Shown here in pieces: positions 16,978 through 26,574 of a stretch of DNA of 64,000 nt. The DNA is from Bacteroidales bacterium (GTDB lineage: Bacteria > Bacteroidota > Bacteroidia > Bacteroidales > UBA932). Positions within the stretch are counted from its first letter, which is position 1, and each line of letters opens with the position of its first letter. The position numbers and the translations under genes are program-made. Where the stretch lies: assembly GCA_020026275.1 (NCBI GenBank), contig JAHHQQ010000009.1, positions 1 through 64,000 of the forward strand, written 5' to 3'. The notes beneath the pieces were generated by a model. The model did no database searches. It was not told the origin of the DNA and worked only from the letters and a program-made list of their open reading frames with translations.

Positions 16978-19595
16978 TATCTGGTGATGATTTCAACTAA
17001 CTGGGCAAGTGCCTTCTCCAGTCCGTCCGTATTCTTTCCGCCTGCAGTGGCAAAACCTGGTTGGCCGCCGCCACCGCCAAGGATGAATTTGGCAGCTTCC
17101 CTGATTTCCTTTCCGGCATTTTTCCCGGCAGCGACGAGCTCATCAGAATAGATGAGGGCGAGCTGTGGACGACCGTCTGAAAGGAAGGCTCCGGCAAATG
17201 CGATTTTGCCTTCGTGTTTCTGGATGGTGGGTGCTGTGTTCTTGATTAGAGCGGGAGTCGCTTCTCCAGTGAAGCGGATGACTTGTATGCCCTGAATGGT
17301 TTCTGCTCCAGCAATGGCCTCATTGGCAAACCGGACAGCTTTTTCTTTCTGGAAAGTGTCAATTTCTTTTTTGTATGCCGCATTTTCTTCCAGCATCTTC
17401 TTGATGGCACCGTTGAGGTCCGGAACATTGTTGAAGAAGGATTTGGCCGTCTTGATGGTCTCGGAAAGTGTGTTCACATATTCTTCTGCCTTGATTCCAG
17501 TCACGGCTTCGATTCGTCTCACACCGGCGGCGACAGCGCTTTCGCTGAGAATCTTGAAGAGGCCGATGGTGCCGGTCGCACTGGTATGAGTGCCGCCGCA
17601 AAGTTCGATGGAAGGACCGAATTTCACATATCTGACAACATCACCGTATTTTTCACCGAAGAGGGCGATGGCTCCATTTGCAACGGCTTCTTCCATGGTA
17701 GCGTCACGTTTCTCTTCCAAAAGGTAGTTGGCGCGGATCATTTCATTGACTTTCAGTTCCACCTGAGCCAATTCCTCATCAGTCATCTTGGAGAAGTGGG
17801 AGAAGTCGAAGCGGAAGTAGTCGGGGCCGACAAATGAGCCTTTCTGTTCGACATGGTCACCGAGAACGGTTCTCAGAGCATTGTCCAGCAGGTGGGTGGC
17901 TGTATGGTTGTTGGCGATGTCCTGTCTTCTCTCGGCATCGACATGGAGGGTGAAGGTGCAGTTGCAGTCAGAAGGGATGCGTTCTGCCAGATGGATGGTG
18001 AGCTCGTTCTCCTTCACAGTGTTGAGGATGTTGATCTTCTCTCCGTTCCCGGAAAGGATATAGCCGGTGTCACCGACCTGACCACCCATTTCAGCATAGA
18101 ATGGGGTTTTGTCGAATACCAGCTGGTAGAGGCTCTTGTTCTTCTGTTTTACAGTTCTGTGCTTCATCAGATTGACTCCGTCCAGTTCGAGGCAGTCATA
18201 GCCCAGGAACTCCACGCCTTCACCGCTATGGAATTCAATCCAGTCGCCGAATTCATTGGCGGTAGCGTTTCTGGCGCGGTCTTTCTGTTTTTGCATTTCC
18301 ACTTCAAAGCCTTTGGTGTCTACGGTAAATCCGTTTTCCTCAGCGATGAGCTCAGTCAGGTCGAGAGGGAAACCGAATGTGTCGTAGAGGACGAAAGCGT
18401 CTTCGCCGGAAATCTTCTTGGTCGCTTCGCTCTTGGCCATGTATTCGTCCATGAGCTTGATACCTCTGTCCAATGTCCTGAGGAAGGCGTTCTCCTCTTC
18501 CTTGATGACGCTTTCAATCAGTTTCTGCTGGCCGCTGAGTTCAGGATAGGCTTGTCCCATGTCTGCTACAAGTTGGTTCACCAGTCTGCAGAGGAACGGC
18601 TCGTTGAAACCGAGGAAGGTATAGCCGTAGCGGACGGCTCTACGAAGGATACGTCTGATTACATAACCGGCTTTCACATTTGAAGGGAGCTGCCCATCTG
18701 CAATGGAGAAGGAAATGGCTCTGATGTGATCAGCGATTACTCTCATGGCGACTTCCGTCTTCTCATTTTCATGATACTTGTGGCCGGAGAATTCTTCAAT
18801 CTTGCCGATAAGTCCGGTGAATACGTCTGTATCGTAATTGCTGGTTTTGCCTTGAAGTACCATACAGAGTCGTTCAAATCCCATTCCGGTATCGATATTC
18901 TTGTGAGGGAGGAGCTCGAGGCTGCTGTCAGCCTTGCGGTTGAACTGCATGAACACGAGGTTCCAGATTTCAATTACGAGCGGATTGTCCTGATTTACAA
19001 GGCTGGCTCCTGGAACTTTTGCAATCTCCTCGTCTGAGCGGAGGTCAATGTGGATTTCACTGCAAGGGCCGCAAGGACCGGTGTCGCCCATTTCCCAGAA
19101 GTTGTCGTGTTTGTTGCCGAGCAAAATATGATCTTCTGGAAGGTGTTTCTTCCAGGCGGCTCTGGCTTCTTCGTCCAGTTCGGTTCCATCTTGAGAGTCG
19201 CCTTCAAAGACGGTGGCATATAGTTTCGTTTTGTCAATCTTGTATATTTCTGTCAAAAGTTCCCAGGCCCAGTCAATGGCTTCTGTCTTGAAGTAGTCGC
19301 CAAAACTCCAGTTGCCGAGCATTTCGAACATGGTGTGGTGGTAACTGTCTCTTCCGACCGCTTCCAGGTCGTTGTGCTTTCCACTGACTCTCAGACATTT
19401 CTGGGAGTCGGTCGCTCTGTTCGTTTTGGCGGTTTTGTTGCCCAGAAAAATATCTTTGAACTGGTTCATGCCGGCATTGGTGAACATGAGAGTAGGATCA
19501 TTTTTGATCACCATAGGTGCTGAAGGCACGATGGTATGTCCTTTTGATTCGAAAAAGTCTAAAAATTGCTGCCTGATTTCTTTTGATGTCATCAT
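16977..19595 (-). CDS. alaS: Alanyl-tRNA synthetase
   Basis: Charges tRNA-Ala. From the chosen ATG the product is 872 residues, normal for the family. The class II catalytic core is at the N-terminus (EIRQQF, PSAPMVIKNDPTLMFTNAGMNQF). The editing domain has HTATHLL, and CGGTH supplies the zinc-binding cysteine and histidine. The C-terminal DHHA1 domain has GGGGGQPGFA. The frame stays open to a GTG at 19625, but homologues begin with M-x-T-x-KEIR, which favours ATG at 19595 or 19592. It is the first gene of the minus-strand operon with the LptF-Fmt gene and is divergent from the M23 pair. Confidence 0.96.
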   Translation of the reverse strand: MMTSKEIRQQFLDFFESKGHTIVPSAPMVIKNDPTLMFTNAGMNQFKDIFLGNKTAKTNRATDSQKCLRVSGKHNDLEAVGRDSYHHTMFEMLGNWSFGDYFKTEAIDWAWELLTEIYKIDKTKLYATVFEGDSQDGTELDEEARAAWKKHLPEDHILLGNKHDNFWEMGDTGPCGPCSEIHIDLRSDEEIAKVPGASLVNQDNPLVIEIWNLVFMQFNRKADSSLELLPHKNIDTGMGFERLCMVLQGKTSNYDTDVFTGLIGKIEEFSGHKYHENEKTEVAMRVIADHIRAISFSIADGQLPSNVKAGYVIRRILRRAVRYGYTFLGFNEPFLCRLVNQLVADMGQAYPELSGQQKLIESVIKEEENAFLRTLDRGIKLMDEYMAKSEATKKISGEDAFVLYDTFGFPLDLTELIAEENGFTVDTKGFEVEMQKQKDRARNATANEFGDWIEFHSGEGVEFLGYDCLELDGVNLMKHRTVKQKNKSLYQLVFDKTPFYAEMGGQVGDTGYILSGNGEKINILNTVKENELTIHLAERIPSDCNCTFTLHVDAERRQDIANNHTATHLLDNALRTVLGDHVEQKGSFVGPDYFRFDFSHFSKMTDEELAQVELKVNEMIRANYLLEEKRDATMEEAVANGAIALFGEKYGDVVRYVKFGPSIELCGGTHTSATGTIGLFKILSESAVAAGVRRIEAVTGIKAEEYVNTLSETIKTAKSFFNNVPDLNGAIKKMLEENAAYKKEIDTFQKEKAVRFANEAIAGAETIQGIQVIRFTGEATPALIKNTAPTIQKHEGKIAFAGAFLSDGRPQLALIYSDELVAAGKNAGKEIREAAKFILGGGGGQPGFATAGGKNTDGLEKALAQLVEIITR

Positions 19596-19696
19596 AATCT
19601 GAATAATCTGAAAATTTGTTGGCACGATATTTTCTTATATAATACGCGCATTTCCCGAAGGAACCACAAAATTATAATTTTTTTTACAAAAAAGGC

Positions 19697-19704
19697 TATA
19701 TTTG
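19697..19704 (+). promoter_or_regulatory. TATATTTG promoter box abutting the M23 start
   Basis: An exact Bacteroidota -7 box (TAnnTTTG) ends only 3 bases before the ATG at 19708. With the usual 5-7 base spacing, transcription would begin at or next to the start codon, suggesting a leaderless or near-leaderless mRNA. No good -33 TTTG is visible at the expected distance. Confidence 0.5.
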
Positions 19705-19707
19705 CGT

Positions 19708-20715
19708 ATGTCAAATTTCAAAAAGTATAGACTGAACAAGGATACTTTGCAATATGAAGTGGAGAAAAAGCCCCGCTTGGTGCGTTGGGCTTGTTTCATT
19801 GGCATGATACTTTTGACAATGCTATCGGCACTGGTCTATTTCTGGTTCTTTTTTTCCTTTTTGGGATGGGAATTGCCGAAAACGGCGGTGCTCCGTAAAA
19901 TCAATGACCGATGGGTGTCGGAGATGGAAGTGATGAACCGGCAAATGGACCGCTATGATGAGGTGTTGGCTGGACTTCGTATTCGTGATGACGAAATCTA
20001 TCGGAATATTTTCGGAATGAACATGGTTTCACCGGCAGTCCGTAATTCCGGTCTGGGAGGCGCTAACCGCTATGGCTGGATGGAGGATATTCGAGATAGT
20101 TCACCGCTCAGGCAGACTACGATGAGATTGGATTTCCAGACCAAGGAGATTTATGTTCAGAGCAAATCTTTTGATGATATATATGTGTTGTCGAAAAAAG
20201 CCGGTGACCGGGCTTCCTGTATTCCCGCCATTTCTCCGATTTTGACGGATGATACCAAATATCGTCGCTCCAGTCCTTTTGGATATAGGACTGATCCAAT
20301 TACAGGAGTGCGGCGCATGCATAAAGGATTTGATTTTGCCTGCCCTCCGGGGAATCCGATTTATGCGACTGGAGATGGAAAGGTGGAAAAGGTGAATTTT
20401 GACATTTTCGGTTATGGAAACAGTATTGTCATCGATCATGGTTTCGGTTATGAAACTCGTTATGCCCACATGAAGGATGTCTATGTTGTCGAGGGGATGA
20501 AATTAAAGAGAGGGGAATGCATTGGGACAACAGGTAATTCCGGTCGCTCAACGGGCCCTCATCTCCATTACGAGGTCATGTATATGGGCAGATGGGTCAA
20601 TCCTTACAACTTCTTTGACTTGACAATGCCGGTGGAAGAATATGAGGCGATGGTCAGGAAAGCGGAGGCGGAATCTCCGAATGTCATCAATCCTCAAAAG
20701 AGATTCAAGAGATGA
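19708..20715 (+). CDS. M23 family metallopeptidase (murein hydrolase), first of pair
   Basis: Zinc peptidase of the LytM/M23 type, acting on peptidoglycan cross-links in the periplasm. It is a single-pass membrane protein with a hydrophobic segment at about 27-50, a middle region with the phrase IRDDEIYRNIF, and a C-terminal M23 domain with zinc-ligand motifs HKGFDFA and HLHYEV. The frame extends to a TTG two codons upstream, but ATG at 19708 (MSNFKKYRLNKD) is the sensible start. Its stop overlaps the next gene by ATGA, so the two M23 proteins are translationally coupled. All M23 ligands appear present, so catalytic activity is likely. Confidence 0.88.
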   Translation: MSNFKKYRLNKDTLQYEVEKKPRLVRWACFIGMILLTMLSALVYFWFFFSFLGWELPKTAVLRKINDRWVSEMEVMNRQMDRYDEVLAGLRIRDDEIYRNIFGMNMVSPAVRNSGLGGANRYGWMEDIRDSSPLRQTTMRLDFQTKEIYVQSKSFDDIYVLSKKAGDRASCIPAISPILTDDTKYRRSSPFGYRTDPITGVRRMHKGFDFACPPGNPIYATGDGKVEKVNFDIFGYGNSIVIDHGFGYETRYAHMKDVYVVEGMKLKRGECIGTTGNSGRSTGPHLHYEVMYMGRWVNPYNFFDLTMPVEEYEAMVRKAEAESPNVINPQKRFKR

Positions 20716-21677
20716 AGGTCATGAGGAAAAAACAGATCGGAAATGATCCGGGAAACAGCAGTGGCGTCAATGTGAAACGAAAATCAGTCAGGCTGGTTCT
20801 GGGAGGAATAGTTCGGTGGCTGCTTGGGACTTTGTCTTTGGCGGTGTTCTATTATATCCTCCTTGCCATGTTCTTCAGTACAGAGGAAGAGAAGCGTCTG
20901 ATGGAAGAGAACCGGATGTATGAGGAGAAATATATTGCAATGGTCGAGCAGAACAAGATGAATGCAGAGGTGATCAAGGGGTTGCAAATCAGGGACAATG
21001 ACATCTACAAGCAGATTTTCCATTCGGCTCCTCCTTCTATCGATCCGGCTCATTCGTTGGATTATGAGTTTGATGTGGATTCTATTTATAGCCGGAGCAT
21101 AACTGAAAATGCGGCAGCCAAGTCCAGAGCACTTCTGGAAGATGCCTCCAAGGTAAATGATAATTTCAGCCGGGTCTTTGAAGTGTTGGGCCGGTCTGAT
21201 GTGGCGGTTCCGCCGATGTGCGCTCCTTTGGAGGATTTGGGTTATGCACAGATCGGTGCATCTGTAGGGCAGAAGATAAATCCGTTTACTAAAGTGAAGA
21301 CGGAACACACTGGCCTGGATTTGATTGTGGGGCAGGGGAGTCCAGTCATGGCAACAGCAGAAGGGGTTGTGGTGGAGGTGATATACCGCAAGAAAGGTCT
21401 GGGCAATACTGTGGTGATTTCCCATGCAGGAGGCTATGAGACTCGTTATTCTCATTTGTCGGACATCAAGGTGGGGCGTGGTCGGAAAGTCCGGAAGGGA
21501 GAGGTTGTCGGTGAAGTCGGCATTTCCGGAAGGTCTTTTGCTCCCCATCTGCATTATGAGGTGTGGCGGGATGGGAAAATGGAAGATCCTGTCAATTACC
21601 TGTTTACCTGTCTCAGCCCTAAGGAATATACGAATGTGCTCTATATGGCGGTGCATACTGAGCAGTCGCTGGATTAG
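20712..21677 (+). CDS. M23 family metallopeptidase, second of pair
   Basis: 321-residue paralogue of the preceding gene with the same plan: short basic N-terminus, one membrane helix (about 34-55), a coiled-coil-prone stretch (about 58-90), the shared phrase IRDNDIYKQIF, and a C-terminal M23 domain with HTGLDLI and HLHYEV. It overlaps the previous stop by four bases. Tandem M23 genes of this sort are common in Bacteroidota near cell-envelope genes. The second in-frame ATG (codon 4) is an alternative start. Confidence 0.87.
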   Translation: MKVMRKKQIGNDPGNSSGVNVKRKSVRLVLGGIVRWLLGTLSLAVFYYILLAMFFSTEEEKRLMEENRMYEEKYIAMVEQNKMNAEVIKGLQIRDNDIYKQIFHSAPPSIDPAHSLDYEFDVDSIYSRSITENAAAKSRALLEDASKVNDNFSRVFEVLGRSDVAVPPMCAPLEDLGYAQIGASVGQKINPFTKVKTEHTGLDLIVGQGSPVMATAEGVVVEVIYRKKGLGNTVVISHAGGYETRYSHLSDIKVGRGRKVRKGEVVGEVGISGRSFAPHLHYEVWRDGKMEDPVNYLFTCLSPKEYTNVLYMAVHTEQSLD

Positions 21678-21727
21678 AAGAGAATTTAATCTGTGGATGT
21701 GTCCCAGATGATACAGTAATAAGTAAT

Positions 21728-22045
21728 ATGGAAAAGTTGTATTATTCTATTGGAGATGTTGCCGAAATTTTGGGGGAGACGACTTCTCTGGTCCGTTTTT
21801 GGACGAATTCTTTTTCCAAATATATCAAACCTCACAGGAATGCCAAGGGGAATCGCCTCTATATGGCAGAAGATGTGGAGTTTCTGAAGGAACTCCATTA
21901 TCTCATCAAAGACAGGGGACTGACTTTGGATGGTGCGGCCAAACTGATTGCAGAGGACAGGAAGAAGGTATCGGCGAGGGTAAAGGCAATTGAGACATTG
22001 AAAGACATTCGCAAGCAGCTGGTTGCTGTGAAGAAAAGTCTTTGA
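21728..22045 (+). CDS. MerR-family transcriptional regulator
   Basis: A 105-residue DNA-binding protein with a MerR-type winged helix-turn-helix at about 5-75 (YYSIGDVAEILGETTSLVRFW, then RLYMAEDVEFLKELHYLI). A short coiled-coil dimerisation tail (about 80-105) follows. There is no effector-binding domain or cysteine sensor, as usual for the small Bacteroidota version. It lies 50 bases after the M23 pair and 21 bases before nif3. The target is unknown. Confidence 0.85.
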   Translation: MEKLYYSIGDVAEILGETTSLVRFWTNSFSKYIKPHRNAKGNRLYMAEDVEFLKELHYLIKDRGLTLDGAAKLIAEDRKKVSARVKAIETLKDIRKQLVAVKKSL

Positions 22046-22066
22046 CAGAAGAAAAACAGGCTTGGT

Positions 22067-22846
22067 ATGAAAGTCAAGGAGATTATCGCGGAGATTGAAC
22101 GTTTCGCTCCGCTGTCCATTCAGGAATCCTGGGACAATTCCGGTCTGATCATCGGGTCGCCGGAGGATGAGGTGCATGGGGTACTGGTTGGCTTCGACTG
22201 TACACCGGAGCTGGTTGATGAGGCTGTCTCCATAGGGGCTGACCTGATTCTGACCCATCATCCGCTCATTTTCAAGGGGCTCCGGAAAATCAGTCCGGAC
22301 GATGTTGTGGGGCTGTCCATCATCAAGGCTGTCCGCTCAGGGGTCGCCATCTATGCCGCTCATACGACGGCCGACAAGGTCGTTGACGGGGTTAGTGGCG
22401 CCATGGCCAGGAGACTGGACCTGCAAGACGTGGAGGTGCTGGAGCCCGATGGGGAAGGCACCGGCCTCGGTCTGATCGGCCACCTTCCGCATCCGCTGCA
22501 TGCGATGGAAGCGATCGGGCTGGTCAAGAAATGTTTCAATCTCAAGGTGTTGAGAACGTCTTGCCCGATTGAAGGACTCATTTCCAAGGTGGCCGTTTGT
22601 GGTGGCAGTGGAAGTGATTATATCAATTTGTCTCATGAGAAAGGAGCACAACTTTATATTACCGGGGACATCACTTATCATCGTTTTTTCGTTCCAAAGG
22701 ACTATATGCTGATGGATATTGGTCATTTTGAGAGCGAAATTGATATTGCTGATATATTCTTTACATTGTTAAGGAAAAAATTTCCTAACTTTGCAATTCA
22801 TATGAGTGGTAATTTGAAAATTAGTAATCCGATATATTATTTTTAA
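22067..22846 (+). CDS. Nif3-like dinuclear metal-binding protein
   Basis: A 259-residue member of the Nif3/YbgI (GTP cyclohydrolase I type 2) family. Signature segments are SWDNSGL near the N-terminus, LTHHPLIFK (metal-binding histidines, about 64-72) and GHFESE near the C-terminus (final metal ligands). It lacks the long PII-like insertion of many homologues. The biochemical role of the family is poorly defined. Five bases separate it from the zinc-ribbon gene, an arrangement often kept in Bacteroidota. A promoter-like box lies inside its 3' end (22786). Confidence 0.88.
   Translation: MKVKEIIAEIERFAPLSIQESWDNSGLIIGSPEDEVHGVLVGFDCTPELVDEAVSIGADLILTHHPLIFKGLRKISPDDVVGLSIIKAVRSGVAIYAAHTTADKVVDGVSGAMARRLDLQDVEVLEPDGEGTGLGLIGHLPHPLHAMEAIGLVKKCFNLKVLRTSCPIEGLISKVAVCGGSGSDYINLSHEKGAQLYITGDITYHRFFVPKDYMLMDIGHFESEIDIADIFFTLLRKKFPNFAIHMSGNLKISNPIYYF
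22765..22793 (+). promoter_or_regulatory. Internal promoter candidate before the zinc-ribbon gene
   Basis: TAACTTTG (22786-22793) exactly matches the -7 consensus, with ATTG at 22765-22768 after a 17-base spacer. It lies within the last codons of nif3, about 58 bases before the zinc-ribbon start, and may drive that gene and dnaB independently. Confidence 0.45.
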
Positions 22847-22851
22847 CAGAT

Positions 22852-23661
22852 ATGGCTAAGAAAGTAAAGAAAGAAGAAACTCCGATTGACAAGACGGTAA
22901 CCTTCGTATCAATTAGTAAGACATTTGCCGATTCAGAGATCAGTGTCCCTGAAAAACTTCACACACTTTATGATTTGCAGCAGGCAGATACCGCTATTGA
23001 CAAGATTCTCCAGTTGAGAGGAGACCTTCCTGTCGAGGTGGAGGAACTCGAAAAAGAAATTGCCGATATCGAGAGCAAAGAAGCGGTTGGCGTTCAGTTC
23101 ATTGAAGGTCTCAATGCTTCCATTGCAGAGAACAAGCAGAACATCATTGACTGCGACACTTCCATTTCCAACTATCAGAAGCAGCTGGACAATATAGCCA
23201 ACAGCCGTGAATTCGATTCCATCAACAAGGAGATCGAGAACTTGGGTATTGTCAGGGAGATTGCCGAGAAGAACATCAACGAGGCCAAATTCGCTATTTC
23301 TGAAAAGAAGGCCGAGCTGGAAGAGATCAAGGAGACTCTTGAAATCAGAAAGGGAGACTTGAAGGCCAAGAAGGAAGAACTGGTGAGTATCGTGGCTGAA
23401 ACGTCTGCAGAAGAGGAGAAACTTCGTGCCAACAGAGAGGCTTGTGCCAAGAAGATTGACGATACGACTATGAGGGCATATGAGCGTATCCGTGCAAGTG
23501 TGAAAAATCATCTTGCAGTCGTTTCTGTCTACAATGGTGATTCTTGCGGCGGTTGTTTCAACACAATCATCCCTCAGACTCTGATAGAGATCGCTTCCAA
23601 TAAAAAGCTTGTCATTTGCGAACATTGCGGTCGTATCATTGTCAATCCGGATTTCGAATAG
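22852..23661 (+). CDS. Coiled-coil protein with C4 zinc ribbon
   Basis: 269 residues: a variable N-terminus, a long antiparallel coiled coil (about 35-205, rich in Glu and Lys heptads) and a C-terminal zinc ribbon with CGGCF and CEHCGRII (four cysteines). This matches the C4-type zinc-ribbon family found next to nif3 in many bacteria. The function is not established; nucleic-acid binding is suggested by the ribbon. Confidence 0.85.
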   Translation: MAKKVKKEETPIDKTVTFVSISKTFADSEISVPEKLHTLYDLQQADTAIDKILQLRGDLPVEVEELEKEIADIESKEAVGVQFIEGLNASIAENKQNIIDCDTSISNYQKQLDNIANSREFDSINKEIENLGIVREIAEKNINEAKFAISEKKAELEEIKETLEIRKGDLKAKKEELVSIVAETSAEEEKLRANREACAKKIDDTTMRAYERIRASVKNHLAVVSVYNGDSCGGCFNTIIPQTLIEIASNKKLVICEHCGRIIVNPDFE

Positions 23662-23678
23662 AAATTTACTTGAAATAA

Positions 23679-25214
23679 ATGGCTGACCTGAAGAAAAATT
23701 CAAAGAGCAAAAAGGCGGTCAATCTTGAAACACTGGGCTTGGAGATGGGAAACAAACCACCTCAAGCCTTGGATTTTGAGGAGGCTGTACTTGGTGCAAT
23801 GCTGATTGAACCCAACTGTGTCGAAGATGCAATCGACGAGTTGGATTCTTCGTGTTTTTATGATCCCAAGCATCGTATGATCTTCGAGGCGATGTATTCG
23901 CTGGTGAATGAGCATGAATCTTTGGATCTTCTTTCGGTCAAGCAGCGTTTGGAAGCGCAGGGTAATTTGGAGACAATCGGCGGAGCTGTCCGATTGGCGG
24001 CTCTTTCCCAGAAGATCGGCGCGGCAGCCAATATTGAATATTATCTCAAGGTACTCAAGCAGAAGAGGATACAACGTGATCTCATTACTGCTTCTTTCGA
24101 TATTCTCAAGAAGGCCTATGATGATACTATCAATATGGATCTGCTGATTGACAGTGCGCAGTCAGAAATCTATAAGGCCATTCGGGAAGGAGATAAGAAG
24201 GATGTCCAGGATATTGCATCCGTAGTGAGGATGGCGATGGATGAGATTGAGGAAATGCAGGGAAGAACCGGTTATAGCGGTGTCCCTTCCGGCTATCCGT
24301 CACTGGATGATATCACGATGGGATGGCAGAAGTCTGACCTCATCATTTTGGCGGCGCGTCCGTCTGTCGGTAAAACTGCTTTTGCCTTGAATGTGGCTCG
24401 CAATGCTGCGGTGGATGCGAAAGTGCCGGTTGCCATCTTTTCTTTGGAGATGCCGGCCATCCAGCTGGTCAAGCGTCTGATGGTTTCTGAAACGGAACTT
24501 CCTTCCGATAAACTCAAAGGAGGTTCTGATTTGACCAGGGAAGATTGGGAGATTTTAGAGTCCAAGACGGCTGCCTTGACCAAGGCTCCGATTTATATAG
24601 ATGATACGCCGAGCCTTCCTATCATGGAATTCCGTACCAAGGTTAAAAGATTGGTGAAGACCAAGAAGGTCGGTCTGGTGATTGTGGACTATCTCCAGTT
24701 GATGCAGGGGCCTCCGGAACTTAGAGGAATGCGTGAGCAGGAGGTGGCTGCCATTTCGCGTACTTTGAAGGCTACTGCCAAAGAGTTGAACATTCCGATT
24801 ATTGCACTTTCCCAATTGTCCCGTCAGGCGACCAGCCGTGAAAGGGGAAACGGAAAACCGATGCTGAGTGACTTGCGGGAGTCTGGTTCTATTGAGCAGG
24901 ATGCCGATATGGTATTGTTTGTACATCGTCCCGATTACATAGGAATGTCAGAGAACAAGGAGGACTATGCCAAGACGTTCATTATCATTGCCAAGCATCG
25001 TAATGGCCAGGTGGGCGAGATCGAAATGAGGTTCAAGTCTGAAATTGTCAAGTTCGTCGAAAAAGATGACAATTTGTTGGATGGGGATTTTTCAGCCTAT
25101 TCAGGAGCGACCACTTACAATTCTGCAATCAATGATGATATGGGAGGAGGCGGTGTCCAATATGATCCTTTCGATAATATGGGAGGAGGATTCGGCAACA
25201 ATTCATTCCAGTAG
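23679..25214 (+). CDS. dnaB: Replicative DNA helicase DnaB
   Basis: Hexameric ATP-dependent helicase of the replication fork. The 511-residue protein has the N-terminal primase-interacting domain (PPQALDFEEAVLGAMLIE), a linker, and a RecA-like domain with Walker A ARPSVGKT (K232), Walker B LVIVDYLQLM and the SQLSRQ sensor region. A glycine-rich tail (GGGGVQYDPFDNMGGGFG) resembles SSB-like acidic or flexible tails. No intein is present. It lies 17 bases after the zinc-ribbon gene. Confidence 0.96.
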   Translation: MADLKKNSKSKKAVNLETLGLEMGNKPPQALDFEEAVLGAMLIEPNCVEDAIDELDSSCFYDPKHRMIFEAMYSLVNEHESLDLLSVKQRLEAQGNLETIGGAVRLAALSQKIGAAANIEYYLKVLKQKRIQRDLITASFDILKKAYDDTINMDLLIDSAQSEIYKAIREGDKKDVQDIASVVRMAMDEIEEMQGRTGYSGVPSGYPSLDDITMGWQKSDLIILAARPSVGKTAFALNVARNAAVDAKVPVAIFSLEMPAIQLVKRLMVSETELPSDKLKGGSDLTREDWEILESKTAALTKAPIYIDDTPSLPIMEFRTKVKRLVKTKKVGLVIVDYLQLMQGPPELRGMREQEVAAISRTLKATAKELNIPIIALSQLSRQATSRERGNGKPMLSDLRESGSIEQDADMVLFVHRPDYIGMSENKEDYAKTFIIIAKHRNGQVGEIEMRFKSEIVKFVEKDDNLLDGDFSAYSGATTYNSAINDDMGGGGVQYDPFDNMGGGFGNNSFQ

Positions 25215-25258
25215 TGTTTTCTGAAAACATATTTGGATTCCGTAAAAATGTTGAAGCT

Positions 25259-26122
25259 ATGAAAAGATCAATGATTTTTTTGACCATTCTGGTCCTGTCA
25301 TTCCTGTCTTTTGTCAGCATTTATGCCGGCGGACCCAATAGGTGTGTACCGCTTAGACCGGTTACAGAAAAGAATCTTCCTTTTCAGTCTGGAGAGAAAT
25401 TGTATTTTGGCATTTATACGAAAGTGGGGCTGGTCAATGCCAATGTCGCCAAGGCCGTCCTTTCAGTAGATACGACTCGTCTCAACGGAAAAGTGGTTTT
25501 CCATTCACGTGTAGATGGCCGTATCAACAAATTCTACAATGCGTTCTTCAAGGTCCGTGAGAATTTTTCTGCCTGGTTGGATGCTGAGGATATGCGCCCT
25601 TTGAAATATGAGCGGGATACTCGTGAGGGTGGTTATACCGCTCATGATATTTATGTCTATAATTGGGATGAGATCCCGCATATCGATGCTCAGCTGGATA
25701 ATAGCAGCAAGGGAAGAAGAGATATCACATTGCCGTTGGACGAGTGCACGTTTGATGTGGTCAGTCTATTTTACAGAGTCCGTAATCTGGATGTGCTCAG
25801 ATTGAAGGACAATGATGACTTCATCATGTCTTTTGTGCTGGGAAGCAAAGTGAAGAAGAACAAATTGGTATATATGGGAATGGATACTGTCGAACTGGAA
25901 GAGTACGGTCCGGTAGATACCTACAAGTTTGGAATCCTGGCGGCCAGGCCTGATGGTACTTTTGAAGATGAATCTGCTGACTCCAACATGTTCATCTGGT
26001 TCTCTGCAGATCAGAACCGTGTGCCTGTCAGATTCATGGCTCCATTCAGTTTCGGAGCTGTGTCAGGGAAACTCAATACTTGTGCGGGATTGAAGTTCCC
26101 TCTTGGAGGAAAAAGATTATAA
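25259..26122 (+). CDS. DUF3108 family exported protein
   Basis: 287 residues from the ATG chosen here, which begins a clear signal peptide (KRSMIFLTILVLSFLSF...YAGG). The frame extends to a GTG overlapping the dnaB stop, but that would bury the signal. The mature part has the DUF3108 pattern: FQSGEKLYFGIYTKVGLVNAN, repeated beta strands, and a C-terminal FSFGAVSGKL. Members are periplasmic beta-rich proteins of unknown function. It is followed by rseC 14 bases later. Confidence 0.8.
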   Translation: MKRSMIFLTILVLSFLSFVSIYAGGPNRCVPLRPVTEKNLPFQSGEKLYFGIYTKVGLVNANVAKAVLSVDTTRLNGKVVFHSRVDGRINKFYNAFFKVRENFSAWLDAEDMRPLKYERDTREGGYTAHDIYVYNWDEIPHIDAQLDNSSKGRRDITLPLDECTFDVVSLFYRVRNLDVLRLKDNDDFIMSFVLGSKVKKNKLVYMGMDTVELEEYGPVDTYKFGILAARPDGTFEDESADSNMFIWFSADQNRVPVRFMAPFSFGAVSGKLNTCAGLKFPLGGKRL

Positions 26123-26136
26123 GAATATTGGATAAT

Positions 26137-26556
26137 ATGGCATCTCAAGAAATTTCCCATAAAGGCAGAATCATATCCATCACTCCTGAAGTGACGGAGG
26201 TTGAGATTATTTCCAGATCAGCTTGTGGCTCCTGTGCAGTAGCTGGCTTGTGCTCGGCGGCAGAGGTTCAGAAGAAGCTGGTGGAAGTTCCGACTGACCC
26301 GGAAGGGAAATATGAAGTGGGACAGACAGTTGAGGTCTGTCTGAAACAGTCGATGGGAAACAAGGCGGTGTGGATATCTTATGTGTTCCCTGTTGCTATA
26401 TTGATGATTTTAGTAGTATCTTTGTCAGATACTTCGATTGGAGAATTGTATGCCGGTCTGATTGGAATCGGCGGGGTGGGACTTTACTATTTCTTTGTCT
26501 GGCTTTTCAGGGACAAGATAGCGAAGGACTACGTGTTTTATATAAAAGGACTATAA
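26137..26556 (+). CDS. RseC/MucC-family membrane protein
   Basis: A 139-residue SoxR-reducing or RseC-family protein: an N-terminal beta domain with the cysteine cluster ACGSCAVAGLC (about 29-39), then two membrane helices (about 78-125). In many genomes RseC-like genes sit directly before rnf genes, as here, where rnfB follows after 18 bases, so an assembly or redox-partner role for the Rnf complex is inferred. The start at 26137 (MASQEISHKG) is preferred over an upstream alternative inside the previous gene. Confidence 0.85.
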   Translation: MASQEISHKGRIISITPEVTEVEIISRSACGSCAVAGLCSAAEVQKKLVEVPTDPEGKYEVGQTVEVCLKQSMGNKAVWISYVFPVAILMILVVSLSDTSIGELYAGLIGIGGVGLYYFFVWLFRDKIAKDYVFYIKGL

Positions 26557-26574
26557 TTAAAAATCGTAATAGTA

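Noticed and set aside
17853..18683. 276-codon plus-strand frame inside alaS
   Set aside because: Antisense to the intact alanyl-tRNA synthetase catalytic and editing domains; no start context.
20784..21656. 290-codon minus-strand frame opposite the second M23 gene
   Set aside because: His-rich mirror of the M23 coding sequence; no signature.
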